Assembly (NCBI GenBank): GCA_012932295.1
Contig: JAAONU010000001.1
Coordinates: 60,700,927 to 60,764,926, forward strand
Source of the DNA: Cyclina sinensis
Lineage: Eukaryota > Mollusca > Bivalvia > Venerida > Veneridae
Length of the DNA stretch: 64,000 bases
Reading direction: 5' to 3'
This document shows positions 1 through 11,532 of this stretch, one piece after another (the stretch's first letter is position 1; every line of letters begins with the position of its first letter). The notes under the pieces were generated by a model that had not been told where the DNA came from, ran no database searches, and worked only from the letters and a program-made list of their open reading frames with translations. The position numbers and the translations under genes were made by a program.

Positions 1-800
1 ATTGATAGATAATTTAGAAATTCTAGACAATTTGATTTGCCATTGACTAGAGCTAGTGCAATACATGTGATATGTACATAAACACACAAATATAAACAAA
101 TTAAAACATTGTTTTATTCTTTCTTGACTTCCAACAATTTTGCCTTTTAGCTTGACTGAACAGAAGTTCTATTTTTATTCAATATAATTATGCTTTCACT
201 TGCTCAGGAAATGAAAGAAAAAAGTCCCCCTCTCCCCCCCTCTACAACTCCCTCCCTACCTTAATTGTCCCTCTCTCTGACATTAATAAAAGAAGAAAAC
301 AATTTAAAAATAAAGATAGTTCTAATGGGTAAAATGTGTACTGACCATAAAGAATGGTTGAACTTTTTATTTTCACAAACTATAGATAATACCCTGGTGT
401 TCATTTTCACTCTGTATAATTTCACTGATAGAAATCATTGGTTTGAGATCAACTGCTGAAATAACATAAAAAAACAGAATTAACTTAAAACAGCACATGA
501 TATTGGCATTCAAGTAATATTACTGTTTACACTGATGAAGTACAGATTTCAGAGTCTGATCTTTAGCTCAACTAATATGTATATCTTTCAATAGCCAGCA
601 CTTGTGCAGAAAGTGACATCTGTCTTTTTTGTCCTTGACCTGCGTATATAAATAACAAAAATAACTCTTAGAATTTTATGGTGGTATTTAGTTAAGAAGA
701 TTGCTTGGAATGCAGATGGTTGATGTTGGATGAGTGTTCATTTTTAGCTCGACAATACGAAGTAAGTCGAGGTATTCTGCTTACCCTGGTGTCGACATTG
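1..800. other. AT-rich non-coding stretch
   Basis: No convincing exon or repeat family is visible. If the kinase gene downstream extends leftwards, this is probably intronic. A C-rich run lies near 228-260. The short open frames here have no recognisable domain and no coding-like composition. Confidence 0.4.
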
Positions 801-814
801 GCGATGTCACACCC

Positions 815-1390
815 TTTTAAGCTTTGCATGCAAGTTACTATCATGCATATTTCTTACTAGTGAGCAGTGTTTAATGATTCAATACTTCACTAATGTCTTC
901 AAGGGCATTAAACAAACACTTTAGATAACTCTTGACCAAATTTAAGGCAATTATTGCCCTTTTTTTACTTAGAAATCTTGGTTAAAGTTTTGCATGCAGC
1001 ATACTATCATGCTTATTTCTCAGTAAACGTTAATAGGATTGACTTGAAACTTAGTAAAAATGTTTTGGGACATCAGAACTCTGAGTAAGGTAACTCTTGG
1101 CAGAATTTATCGTAAATTATTGCCCCTTTTAAATTTAGACATTTTAGTTAAGGTTTTGCATTAATAAAAAATGTTTTACATATAATTTACTGTGATGTGA
1201 TATTTTTAAAGGAACTATGATTATTGTTCAAATACTTCACTAAGGTCTTCTGGGGCTTTAAAAAAACAAGCTACATAACTCTTGACCAAATTTTGTGCAA
1301 ATTATGACCTTTTTCTTTACTTGGACATTTTTATTAAATCTTGTACACAGCTTACTGTTGTGCATATATCATGGAAGTCAGCCATGATTA
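815..1390. repeat. Degenerate tandem monomers of about 165-185 bp
   Basis: Three diverged copies can be aligned by eye. The phrase ACTCTTGACCAAATTT or a variant recurs near 926, 1090 and 1277, and a GCATGCA..TACTATCATGC block recurs near 825, 991 and 1340. The spacing of 164 and 187 bp indicates an old tandem core. It resembles the internal core repeats of bivalve pearl-type non-autonomous elements, but the family was not verified. Confidence 0.6.
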
Positions 1391-1890
1391 TTATACCCCC
1401 TGCAACAAAGTTGTTGGGGTAAACTGAAATTACTTTGTCTGTCTGTCAGTCCATCTGTTAATAAACCCAATTGTTTCCAGACCATAAATTGCTGTCAATA
1501 CCATCTTCCTCCATGAGAACTTACACATGTACTTAAGCCCAATCAAGGATGATCCTTATTGATTCTAGACTCAAACCTTTAGAGGTCAAGGTCAAAATGC
1601 CATGGAATAAGGAAACTGAGGACCATACCTTGCTTCCTTTATCTCCAACCTGCATGAAAACTTAGTCATGGACTTCAACCTCATCAAGGATGATCCCTTT
1701 TGATTTTAGGGGTCAAAGGTCAAGGTCACAGTAGATAGACATTAAGAAATCAATTTCCAGATCATAACTTGCTTTCATCTTTGTACATGAAAACTCTAAC
1801 CTGGACTTACCCCACATCAAGAATGACTCCTATTGCTTTTGGGGTCAAAGGTCTTGTCACAGTGCTTAGACATTGTTTTTTGTCACAATG
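1391..1890. repeat. Hairpin-headed dispersed repeat with GTCAAAGGTCA monomers
   Basis: A hairpin at 1394-1421 (TACCCC and CAAC pairing with GTTG and GGGGTA) is followed by a CTGTCTGTCAGTCC tract. Degenerate monomers of about 130 bp follow, each ending in GGGGTCAAAGGTCAAGGTCAC or a variant (near 1581, 1709, 1841). A 'TTTCCAGA(C/T)CATAA' block recurs at about 1469 and 1754. The layout is typical of bivalve dispersed repeats. The right boundary is not clear. Confidence 0.6.
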
Positions 1891-2579
1891 TTACCTATAT
1901 ATTTCAGAAGCAGCTTTAAACTAATAAGCTATGAATAGTTGAGTGTTTACGTACAGCTCTTGTTTTCAGTGCAGTAATAACTCGCATTGTTACTATGTTA
2001 TAGGAATTACTTTAATGGAGTAGTTCAGCATGGTAGACACAGACTTTAAGTAAATTTCCAAAATTAAAAAAAAACAAGCAAAACAAAAAAAACAAAAAAA
2101 CAAAAAAAATGGTAAAATTGGCAGTCCTGTAAAATGTGAGAAGTTGAAAGGTATTTTTACCTACAATGACTTCCAGCTGTCCAATCATTTTATATCTAGG
2201 AAAATATTTAAAGCTTGTCAACATACACCTTACTTTCTTATTTAGGTCAAGCTATGCCTGAGGACATAGCCCTGTTCTGCAAAATAAATGTGCTTTACAA
2301 CATAAGCAGGACAGGCCCTATCATTTCACTTGCTTAGCTGTCTTTTGCCATGTTAGTGAGAAACTGCATATTCATTTGATTTGTAATTTGACATTTTCCT
2401 TACAGAATGAGTAAAAAATTATAATATCTGTTGGTAAAAAACATTTCCCAAAAAGTCATTTGCCATATGAAAGGAGGAATGATCTTGTCCAGAACTGTAT
2501 GTCAGTATGAATTTGTTGTACGATGTAATTATTATATTCTATGAATTCTATAATTACATGTTTTGTCTTTTGATTTCAG
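1891..2579 (+). other. Intron 3' part and splice acceptor of the kinase gene
   Basis: AT-rich sequence with an A-rich run at 2067-2108. It ends in a pyrimidine-rich tract and the acceptor TTTGATTTCAG, with AG at 2578-2579, immediately before a long coding stretch. No other exon is visible between the window start and this acceptor, so the intron is at least 2.5 kb if the assignment is right. Confidence 0.6.
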
Positions 2580-4725
2580 ATTATATGTCAGGCAGTGATG
2601 CAGATGATGACATGGATGGTAATTTAGCAACTGCAGACAGTCCAGATAACACTGTTACAAGTCAGCAAGAAAATCAAAAGTCACAGGAACCTTTCTCTGT
2701 ACGAGCAGCTCTTGGAATGTCTTCCAGATACAACAAACTTGTTGACACAGGTGATGATAATGATGATGATTATCATCAAGACAACAGGAACACTACTGAT
2801 GATAAACCTTCAAATAAGTATAACAAACTAGTCGATAAACGTAAAACTGAGAATAAAATGAGTAAATCGAAGCAAGGGAGGCATAGTGACCATCAAAGGA
2901 AAGCTAGTCTTGAACTGAAAAGGGATGTTGCAAAGAGTTGTAAGAAATATGAAGAAAATTTAGAAAAGTATAAAAGGAATTTACCAAAGAATACACAATT
3001 AAGTGCATCTGGTGCCAGTAACTAGGCCTCGCAGGAGGCGTGAATCAAGTTCGTCTCATGCCGAAGAAGACAGTCTGTCAGAACAGAAGGGAACTGAATT
3101 TTATTACCGTGAACTGGATGATGAATATGGAAGTCGTCCAAGTGCTCATGTGACGAAAAAAGATCATGATGTTATTTCTATGGTTTCAACATCAAGTCAG
3201 GAGTATGATCCGACTCCAAAGCATTTACCAATACCTGCACCAAGAAACAGTACAGGTGAACCAGAAGCATCTTCAACACCACCAGAAAAGCCTGACCCGA
3301 TTATTGGACATGAACATGGAGTGCGACCTTTGCTTGATGACGATGAACTAGAAAATGCATATGATGGAAGTAATCCAACACCAAAATCATCTGAGATTGG
3401 AAGTGAAGCAGAAACAATCTATGCATCCCCGCAAAGTTCAGAGCCAACTTCACCTGTTCCAAAACCAGAAACTACCGATGTATTTGGAGCTGCTCCATTT
3501 AGAAAGAGAATGTCACGAAAGAAAAGGCCAAGTTCTGGAAATTATTCTGGGACAAAAGTAACTGCAAAAGAAGATATGTTCAAAACAAGCACTCCTGCCA
3601 AACCATCTGTACCACCAAAACCAAGGCATTCATCAAAAGCCTCACAAAATAAAGAGGATTTTGGGAAACAATTTTCTACAAATAGACACAGAAATCGGAG
3701 ACATGCATCAGGTGGAGAAATGAGAGTTGGTCTGTTAGCAAGAAGTGACGATAGTGACAGTGATGATGCAAATGTGAACGATATTTTTGGAAATGCTCCT
3801 TTTGTAAAAAGGTCATCTAGTTCAACAGATGCAGTTTTACATGTATCTCCTTTTTCAGAAAAATACCATAGTAACTTTATGTCGAATGAACCAAGCTTCC
3901 CAAGTAAGGCAAATGGCATAGCAAGCAGTTTTAGTGTAGATAGTTTGAATCTCAGAGCTGAGACTGTACAAGACTCATTTGGTGCCATTCCTTTTAATGC
4001 TATGCAAACTCGATCAGGCAAGCTCTGTGATTTCACAGAGCAGAGCTATGAGTGAACAACGGTCATCCTGTTACAGTAGTTCCTTTCAAGACAGTTTCTA
4101 GTCCTGTAAGTTCCCCACCAGCCATTCCTGTTTCGACCAGATCTTCAGCCAGTCCTGTCACTCGTCCTATTCCAGCACCGAAACCAACACGCTTCCAAGA
4201 ATCAAGTATGTCTGTGAGTAAAAGAGAACGAGAATCTCTTAAAGCACGGGAAGTCAACGAACCTGCTCCAAATTACCACAAGTTCAAAGATGAGTCAGAC
4301 TCTGATGAAGATCATTTGGGTCAACTAGAAAAACCAAAATATTTTAAAAGCAAGCAATCTAGAAGTCCAAGACCTGCAGGACAGGAATATTGAAAGTTCG
4401 GCATTTTCTAATATGAGTTTTAATGATGATTTTGACGATGAAGAGCAGGAGACCTCCAACATTGGAATGTCTGCCTCAATTGCATGAAGGAACTTTTCAT
4501 GTAATGAAATCAGCACTAACTCAAAATTTGAATGTCGGACAAAATCAGCAGACAGGATTTGTGAAAGACCCTTCGCCAGTCAATCAGGACTCAATAAAGC
4601 CACCAAATGAGGGTGATTATGATCCATCGACTTGGCCACGAAAGCGACACAAAGTTCCAGGCAAACAACATGCAACGGCTGAGCCATTTACTGTCAAGAA
4701 AAGGGTTGATAGTATATTCAGATAG
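2580..4725 (+). CDS. Numb-associated kinase (AAK1/BMP2K type), C-terminal exon, frame-broken as assembled
   Basis: This is the last coding exon of a probable AAK1/BMP2K-like Ser/Thr kinase, a family known to act in clathrin-adaptor phosphorylation and endocytosis. The kinase domain would lie upstream of the window. Seen: a low-complexity, Ser/Pro/Asp-rich tail with three spaced repeats, DVFGAAPF (3477-3500), DIFGNAPF (3780-3803) and DSFGAIPF (3972-3995). It ends with a conserved-looking segment containing DPSTWPRKRHKV and VKKRVDSIFR before TAG at 4723-4725. The exon opens after the acceptor at 2578-2579. Coding sense runs through frame 2 to about 3010, frame 0 to about 4050, frame 2 to about 4385, frame 0 (NIESSAFSNMSF) to about 4480, then frame 1. 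Four frame changes in 2.1 kb mean assembly indels or a pseudogene. The good composition across every segment favours a real gene with sequence errors, but this is not proven. The paralogue choice between AAK1 and BMP2K is open. Confidence 0.75.
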
Positions 4726-5660
4726 AGTCTGTAGTTATATTTTAGTCATAAATTTGTTACTAGGATTATTGTGTTGATCACCGTTATTTATTATTATATG
4801 TTACCTTGAACTGTGCTGAAGTTTATATTATTATGATTGTGTTATTTATTTTCAGTGTATGTACTCTCAAAATGATAATTGTTATTTAAAATACTCTGTG
4901 ATGTTATAATAGTTGATATTGTGAAAACTTATACTTAAAACAGACTGTGAAGTCTGTATGTTGTGACAAAACACACCTGGCTTCTCTTTTTGATGAAAAT
5001 ATTGCTGGCCTATCAAAGCTGTATTTCAAACATCATATCATAGAACAACTAATATCACTTTAACTACAATTTATATGGAAAAAGAAAAGCAGGCATTTCT
5101 TGTCATTCTATTTCCAACTACATGAACAAATTTTTAGTCTGTTATGGACATCCTTGCTTTAACCTTTAGCCTGCTAAAAATCTTAAATGGACTTGTCCAT
5201 CTTTCAGTTTGGAACAGATCCATTAATTGTTTACAGGGGTGCTTATTAAAAATTTACCAACTGAATGGTGAATAGTGCAGAACATGATCAGACTGCATGG
5301 ATGTGCAGGTTGATCTTGGTCAGCACTGATCGCAAAGGCAAACTCAATTGCCACCAGCAGGAGAAAGGTTAAATAATCTTGCCTAAGAATTTGAAAAAAA
5401 AAAATGTTTAAAAAAAGTTGTAGATTTGAAGGTGTACTTAAATGCAAGACTTTTGCCAGTCACTTAAATTTTGAGATTGTACACGTTCCATCATATGTTG
5501 TATATGTATCCATTTAGAATCAAACCAGGTGTTTTGTCTATATACACAGAAATCTACTGTCTGTGAAATGTTGCATGTTAGAATTCCTTTGGTGCATTTA
5601 TTCTTGGTTTATTAACTGCAGTTTCTGTATAAAATAAAACATGTTCAAAGTTTAAATAAA
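4726..5660 (+). other. Probable 3' UTR with poly(A) signals
   Basis: AT-rich sequence follows the kinase stop codon. Canonical AATAAA hexamers lie at 5633-5638 and 5655-5660, and another at 6654-6659 could give a longer form. A MITE at 5159-5372 lies inside. The transcript end is inferred from the signals only. Confidence 0.45.
5159..5372 (+). mobile_element. TTAA-flanked MITE, copy 1
   Basis: A 214-bp element begins TTAACCTTTAGCCTGCT and ends AGCAGGAGAAAGGTTAA, giving imperfect terminal inverted repeats of about 17 bp that include a TTAA at each end. The interior holds GATCAGACTGCATGGATG and TGATCTTGGTCAGCACTG. A second, inverted and diverged copy lies at 60330-60500. TTAA ends suggest mobilisation by a piggyBac-like transposase; that is inference from target choice only. 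No coding capacity. Confidence 0.75.
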
Positions 5661-7389
5661 GGTTGTGATTGCCAGTCTATGTATCCAAAATATTTACAAC
5701 TTTACAGCCATTTAATTGTAAGAAATATAAATTGTTTAAATGTTTATTGTTTAAGGTCTTTCATGGACATAATTATTAAAAAAAATATAAAATAGCAAAT
5801 ATTTAAAAAGATATACTGTGAGAAGAAGTTCAACTGTGTTGTCAGAAAAAAATTGTTTTGGACATCTCCCTTTACCTAAATTGTTTAGGGCATTTAATTT
5901 ACTGCTGTCTACCATTATTACTTGTATCAAAATTAGTCAACTACCCCTTATTTATTTTGTGCACTATCAGGAATACGAAAACATAACATTTTGACAGTGT
6001 CAGGTTTTTTGGTTCAATATATATATTTTTGTTTGCTACAAAAATTTCAGCATTCTACAAAACTGTCACTGAAAATTAAAGGGTCATTTTATCAGTGGGT
6101 AGGGTTATTAAATTCATAGTTAGGGGTCAATCTGCAATTTTAGACTGATAATGGGATTTGTTTCAGTTCTTAGAACATCTTCCAGTTGCCAGGCAATAAT
6201 GACTTCTAATCATTGGCCTTAATTTGCTGGCCTTACTGCCTTACCAAATTCTTGTCTTTTCTGTATTTTGTATGCATTTAACTCTCCACCAAATTAGTTG
6301 TAAAGCTTAAAAAATGTGTTTTAAGCTTGCTATGCAAACAGACTGTTAAGAAAGACTTTGTGTTACACATTGATTTTGATCGCTTGAATTTTGACAGTGT
6401 GAATAAGTGGGAAGGTTGTAGATTAGAAAAGAAATAGGTGTCCATGCTTATGAAAAAGGTTTTGCATCTAAAGAATTTGTTGTTTATTTCCTAACAACAA
6501 ATGTTGGGCATGCAGCAACCCTGATATCTGATCATCTGTTGTTCATTCAGTCTGTCAAACGATCGTGTGCATTACTGCTAGTGGGTGTCGTCTTGTTGGA
6601 AATCTTCTGTTTTTGACATAACTTTTTCCTCATGTTTACATTGAATTGGGTGAAATAAAGTTTGCTAGTCAAACAGTATGTATTTTAATTTAAGTTGTTT
6701 ATTTGATTGATGATTATTTGTTTATTGATTTTTGAAAGTTCGTTTGTGTGAACATACATTCCTTGTTTTTGTTTTTAATCTGTTAGCAAACTGTAACTTG
6801 TGTGTGTATTTAGTTTGAAGGACAAAATTGAAATCCTTATCAAAATATAGACCTTCTTCTCTAGTCCAAAAGTTGAACTAATGTTTCGTGTTCACCTTTT
6901 TCAAAACTCTGTTTTGTCCAGCACTGTTAAACTTACCATATAAGAAAGATGTCTTCCAGTTCCCTTTTCTGTTTATTTTTACTCCATGCATTATAAAAAT
7001 GTGGAGGATTATTATGACACTCATTTTAAATACTCATTTGCACAAAATAAAATTTGGATATTGCCAACAAACATGTGTTCTGGTGAAGTTTTTGGTTCAG
7101 GTCAAATTCTTTATTCTGCTCAAATAAGATGTTACCAGTTATTCTAAATGGAACTTGTTTTACTTGAGAACATCTGTTTTGACCTTGCTCTTCTCGAGAA
7201 TGTCTGGTTGGAATTTTTTCAGCATCAGAACATCTATTTGGACCTTGTCTTACTTGAAAAAAATACTTATTTCAAATTTAAACTGTTTTACTAGAAGTTT
7301 AAGGTCACTATACACATTTAAATTTTTCTATTTTCATGCACTGATTAGAACAGTGCTATACATGCTCCCCCTCTTCAAAGAAGTTTGGG
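5661..7389. other. Non-coding AT-rich stretch
   Basis: No exon, RNA gene or clear repeat was recognised. The open frames near 6888 and 7155 are rich in Phe, Leu and Ile, as expected of AT-rich noise. AATAAA at 6654-6659 could serve a long kinase transcript. Confidence 0.4.
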
Positions 7390-8420
7390 CCATATAGTTT
7401 TGCTCATTTCAGTCTCTCTCAAGACCAAGCGCTTTCCAATCAACTAAAGAACACATAAACCTAGGACCTTTACACTATGGAGGTTGGTTTGGCATATTAA
7501 GTAGAAACCCCTTGTTTTTGTACCTAGTGGTTCAAAAGTCAAGCTCACTGGTCTGCATGCTCAAACTTCATATGACGGTTGGTATGATGAGTAAAAGACA
7601 TTTTTTGGGCCTACTGGGTCAAAGGCCAAGCTCACAGAGGCCTGCACTCTGACAACTGTTTCTGATCAGTAACTCAAGAACATCTGAACCCAGGACTCTG
7701 AATCTTTACAATATGGTTGGCCATAATGAGTAGATGATTTCTGACAGTTTTGGACTCACAGGGTCAAAGGTCAAGCTCACAGGGGCTTGATGACCCTAAT
7801 GATTTTGGGCTCTCTGGGTCTGAACACAAGCTCACATGGCCTGCATTATTGAACGGCTTTTGATAAAATGCTCGAGAACAACTGAACCCAGGGCTCTCTA
7901 TTACTGAATGGTTTGGCATGATGAGACTGTGATCCCTTGTGATTTTTTAGACTTACTGGGTCAAAGGTCAAACACAGAGGCCTGCACTTTGAAAACTGAG
8001 GACCCTCAAAAGTCAAAGGATGGTCAGACAGCCTTACCCTTCTGAATCCTTTTCCAGTTTTGGGTCAACTGTGTCAGAAGACATGCTTACATGGGTTTGT
8101 ACAGTTACTGTCAAAAACTCAAGAACAACTGATCCTAGTGTCCTCAAAATATGCAGGATAGTTTTGCATGATAAGTGGACGACCCCTTTTATTTTGGACC
8201 TACTGGGTTCAAGGTCAAGCTCACAGGAGCCTACACTTCGAAAACAGTTCTTAATAAATCAAAAACAACTGAATCCAGAAACCTTAAATTTTACAGGACA
8301 GTTTGGCATGATAGGTGAATGACAAATTTTGCAACAACTACGTGGCCAATGGGTTTATGTAAAATCAGTGACACACTTGTTTCACAAACATCTCTTGTTC
8401 ATATTTGACCCTGCAGAGTC
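7390..8420. repeat. Degenerate GGTCAAAGGTCAAGCTCAC monomer array
   Basis: The phrase GGGTCAAAGGTCAAGCTCAC or a close variant recurs near 7525, 7616, 7758, 7815, 7957 and 8205. Each copy is followed by GGCCTGCACT-like and GAACAACTGAACCCAGG-like blocks. The spacing is irregular (57-248 bp), so this is an old, decayed tandem core. The open frame at 8020-8322 runs through it and is not a gene. Confidence 0.6.
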
Positions 8421-8540
8421 AATATTCAGGTCCTACATTCCACCATATACCTTTAAGGTCAAGGTTAACCTTCAAGATCAAAGTAGTTTAAAATGAAATA
8501 TAACTTTTGTTTTTTGAAATTAGATTTCTTTTTCTTTTTA

Positions 8541-9672
8541 GCTCACCTGTCACGTAGTGACAGAGTGAGCTTTTGAGATCGCCTTTTGTCCATCGTCCGT
8601 CGTCTGTCCGTCAACAATTAGTTTGTTAACACTCTAGTGATCACATTTTTGCCTCAATTGTCATGAAACATCGTCAAGATCTTTGCCCAATAATTATTCG
8701 GACGAGTTCGAACATTGCTTATCTTGGATGAAAAACTAGGTAACAAGGCCCAAAAATAGAAAAATCTTGTTAACACTCTAGAGGATACATTTTCAGTTCA
8801 AATATCCTGGAAATTTGTCAGAAAGGTTTCTTTGATGATTTCTAGCTCAAGTTCGAATATGGGTCTTCTGGGGTCAAAAACTAGGTCACAGAGCCCAAAT
8901 ATGAAAAAACCTTGTTAACAATCTAGAGGTTACATTTTCAGGCCAAATTACCTGCAAATTTGTCAGAAAGGTTGTTTCATTGATTTCTAGCTCAAGTTTG
9001 AATATGGGTCATCTGGGATCAAAAGATAGGTCACAATCCCCAAATATGGAAAAACCTTGTTAACACTCCAGTGGCTAGTTTCTCAGTCCAAATATCCTGG
9101 AAATTTGTCAAAAAGATTGTTTCAATGATTTCTAGCTTAAGTTTGAATATGGGTCATCTGGGGTCAAAAACTAGGTCACAGAGCCCAAATATGGAAAAAC
9201 CTTGTTAACACTTTAGAGGCTACTCTTTCATTCCAAACATCCTTGTCAGAAAAGTTGCTTCAATGATTTCTTGCTCAAGTTTGAATATGGGTCATCTAGG
9301 TTCAAAAACTAGGTCATAAAGCCTTAATATGGAAAAAACCATCTTAACACTCTTGAGGTAACAATTTCAGTTCAAATATCCTGGACATTTGTCAGAAAAG
9401 TTGTTTTGATGATTTGTAGCTCATGTTCGAATATGGGTCATGTTGGTTCAAAAACTAGGTCACAGAGCCTAATCATAGAAAAACGTTGTTAACACTCTAG
9501 AGGTAACATTTCAGTCCAAATAACCTGTAAATTTGTCAGAAAGGTTGTTTTTGTAATATCTAGGTCAAGTTTGAATTTGGGTCATCTGGGGTCAATTAAC
9601 CAGGTCCATAACAACTTTGATAAAAGCAGTCATACTCAGGTGAGCAATACAGGGCCATCATGGCCCTCTTGT
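8541..9672 (+). mobile_element. Hairpin-headed non-autonomous element with seven 144-bp monomers
   Basis: The left end is a strong hairpin at 8541-8570: GCTCAC plus CTGTCAC, loop GTA, then GTGACAG plus GTGAGC. A GTCCGTCGTCTGTCCGTC tract follows. Seven tandem monomers begin with TTGTTAACACTCTAG or a variant at 8623, 8767, 8912, 9057, 9202, 9344 and 9486 (period 142-145 bp). The right end has CAGGTGAGC (9637-9645) and the palindrome AGGGCCATCATGGCCCT (9651-9667), then CTCTTG. It has no coding capacity. The layout recalls pearl-type or Helitron-derived bivalve elements; the class was not proven. Confidence 0.75.
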
Positions 9673-11110
9673 TTATTTTTATGCTGAATTTAAAAGTTCA
9701 TAGAACAAATCTGTCAGTTTCTAATCCCAGTTTGTAATCTCCATTTTCATTTACCGGTACATACTTAACAATTAATTTACATAATACACTTCTTATAAGG
9801 CTGAACAGTTAAAAAAAAACACAGCATATTCTAGAATTTGTTGAGGTGTTTATTTCAAAGAAAATCATTCATTCATGTTTCTGTTGTACAATTTCCAAAG
9901 GTTAAGATTGTGAAATTGTATTAATACAATCACATGAAAACAGGAAGCCCAGTTTCATAAGATATACATAGTAAATCTCTTTCATTATGTAAGGGTTCAT
10001 TTGCATAAAAAAATTGTACTGGTAGTAATAAAGACTACAGATATGTTTCTGTATATATTACATAATATTTTGTTTTACCTTGTTTGCACAGAATGAAGAA
10101 AATCAATAAAAGGATGAGGTTGTTACGTTGGTCAGGTTGAATCATACAGCAATGCTATGTCATGCTTAATTGGGGTATTAAGAAAAAGAAAAAGAATTGA
10201 TGTTTTGCCAGCTAGCTTTTGTCAGCAATGTAAATTATTTGTGCTTTATTGCTGTATGGAGAAAAAGAAAATTTAGATAAGAAATACAAAGATATTTTGC
10301 TGAAAACTATGTAAATACTATTGCTATTATCTGTTACCAAGATGGGACATTCTCGCTTTTTTGATGCATTGTGGAAAGGGTTGTAAGAAGGGGATTAAGG
10401 CTTCCAAAAAAAAAAGGTTCAAATTCAGCTTGCTTTAAGCAGTGATCATTTTTTCTTGCTGACTTTGATAGCATTTTTTTTTATTTTTTTTTTTTAATGC
10501 ATATGTGTGAAGAAACTGAAAATGATTTTAAAAAGGCAAGATTAAACAGGAACAGAAGGATACATGGAGGGCTTCATGTGGAGTTATTTTTTTTCTCTGT
10601 TTAGTTTCTTATACATATAGGATGGTTTTCTTGAATATTTCCTTCTTAATGGTTACATAAGTTATTTGTCTTACATGAGAAAGTTGGCAGAAGCAAGTGG
10701 AGAGAGACAGTTTAGGACTGGAACTTACCTTGTGCAATGGTTAGCTAAACTGCATGCTTGTAACTAACTCACAGAACGTTGAAACAGAGTTTAAACCCCA
10801 TGTTCACCGCTAAGATGGAAGCTATTAGAATAAGACGATTTACATATATGTGTTATGACATAAGAGTTATGGCTTTTCTTCTAACAAGCATCTAAATTTG
10901 TTATGTTTATTATAAAATAGGACCTGCCTTCTTTCTTGGCTTATTTGCCTTAAGTTGAACTAATTATCAAATTAGTGAACCCAATTGTGTTTTTAGTAGA
11001 TTGGCAGCTATGGGGGTCATATTTAGCTGTTTGAGTTATATGGGAATATATGTCAGAGGCTTAGTTGTAACACATATATAAATCCTGGTATTCCAGTATA
11101 TTTTATCTTT
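9673..11110. other. Non-coding AT-rich stretch
   Basis: No exon or named repeat was recognised. Homopolymer A and T runs are frequent, for example near 10408-10418 and 10477-10496. Confidence 0.4.
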
Positions 11111-11532
11111 CTGACTCACAGAAGGGCCGACGATGAAAAAAAAAGAAAATGTTCTTTTTGCTGCAGTTGTGAAAAACATATTTAAACTAAGTTACTGAAT
11201 CATTTTTTGATACAGAAAAACATCAAAATATAAAGTTTTACACACTTTTATCAGTAAAGAATTTACCCCGTTAGTGACGGGGTAGATACTTTAGTTATAA
11301 CATTAATTTTGACGCATCCAAACAAGTAGGCGCTGTGGCTCAGTGGTCTAGATCGTCACTCTATATTTTACTGACCAAAAGGTGGTGCATGGTTCGAATC
11401 CTGGTTAAGTCAAAACTCTTTTTTTTTCAGTTTTCATGGCGTATAGAAGCATAATATAATGTTTTTCCATAGTATGTTAAATTCTCTTAAATTTTAAAGG
11501 AAAAAAAAATTCAGCAAAATTCTGTGAGTCAG
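11111..11532. mobile_element. Inverted-repeat element enclosing a tRNA-like segment
   Basis: CTGACTCACAGAA (11111-11123) is matched exactly by its reverse complement TTCTGTGAGTCAG (11520-11532), giving 13-bp inverted ends around 422 bp. A short palindrome TACCCCGTTAGTGACGGGGTA lies near 11265-11286. The enclosed tRNA-like part is described separately. It fits a MITE or a SINE nested in a MITE. No transposase is present. Confidence 0.55.
11329..11412 (+). repeat. tRNA-like SINE head (not a functional tRNA)
   Basis: GTGGCTCAGTGGTCTAG matches a Pol III A box and GGTTCGAATCC (11391-11401) is a perfect B box. The T-arm and acceptor stem do not pair well and there is a poor match for a 3' acceptor. 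This is therefore a tRNA-derived repeat rather than a tRNA gene. Confidence 0.6.

Noticed and set aside
3542..4036. 164-codon minus-strand frame opposite the kinase exon
   Set aside because: Antisense shadow of the coding exon; the plus strand carries the family motifs.
11329..11412. Functional tRNA gene
   Set aside because: A and B boxes are present but the stems do not pair; treated as SINE-derived.
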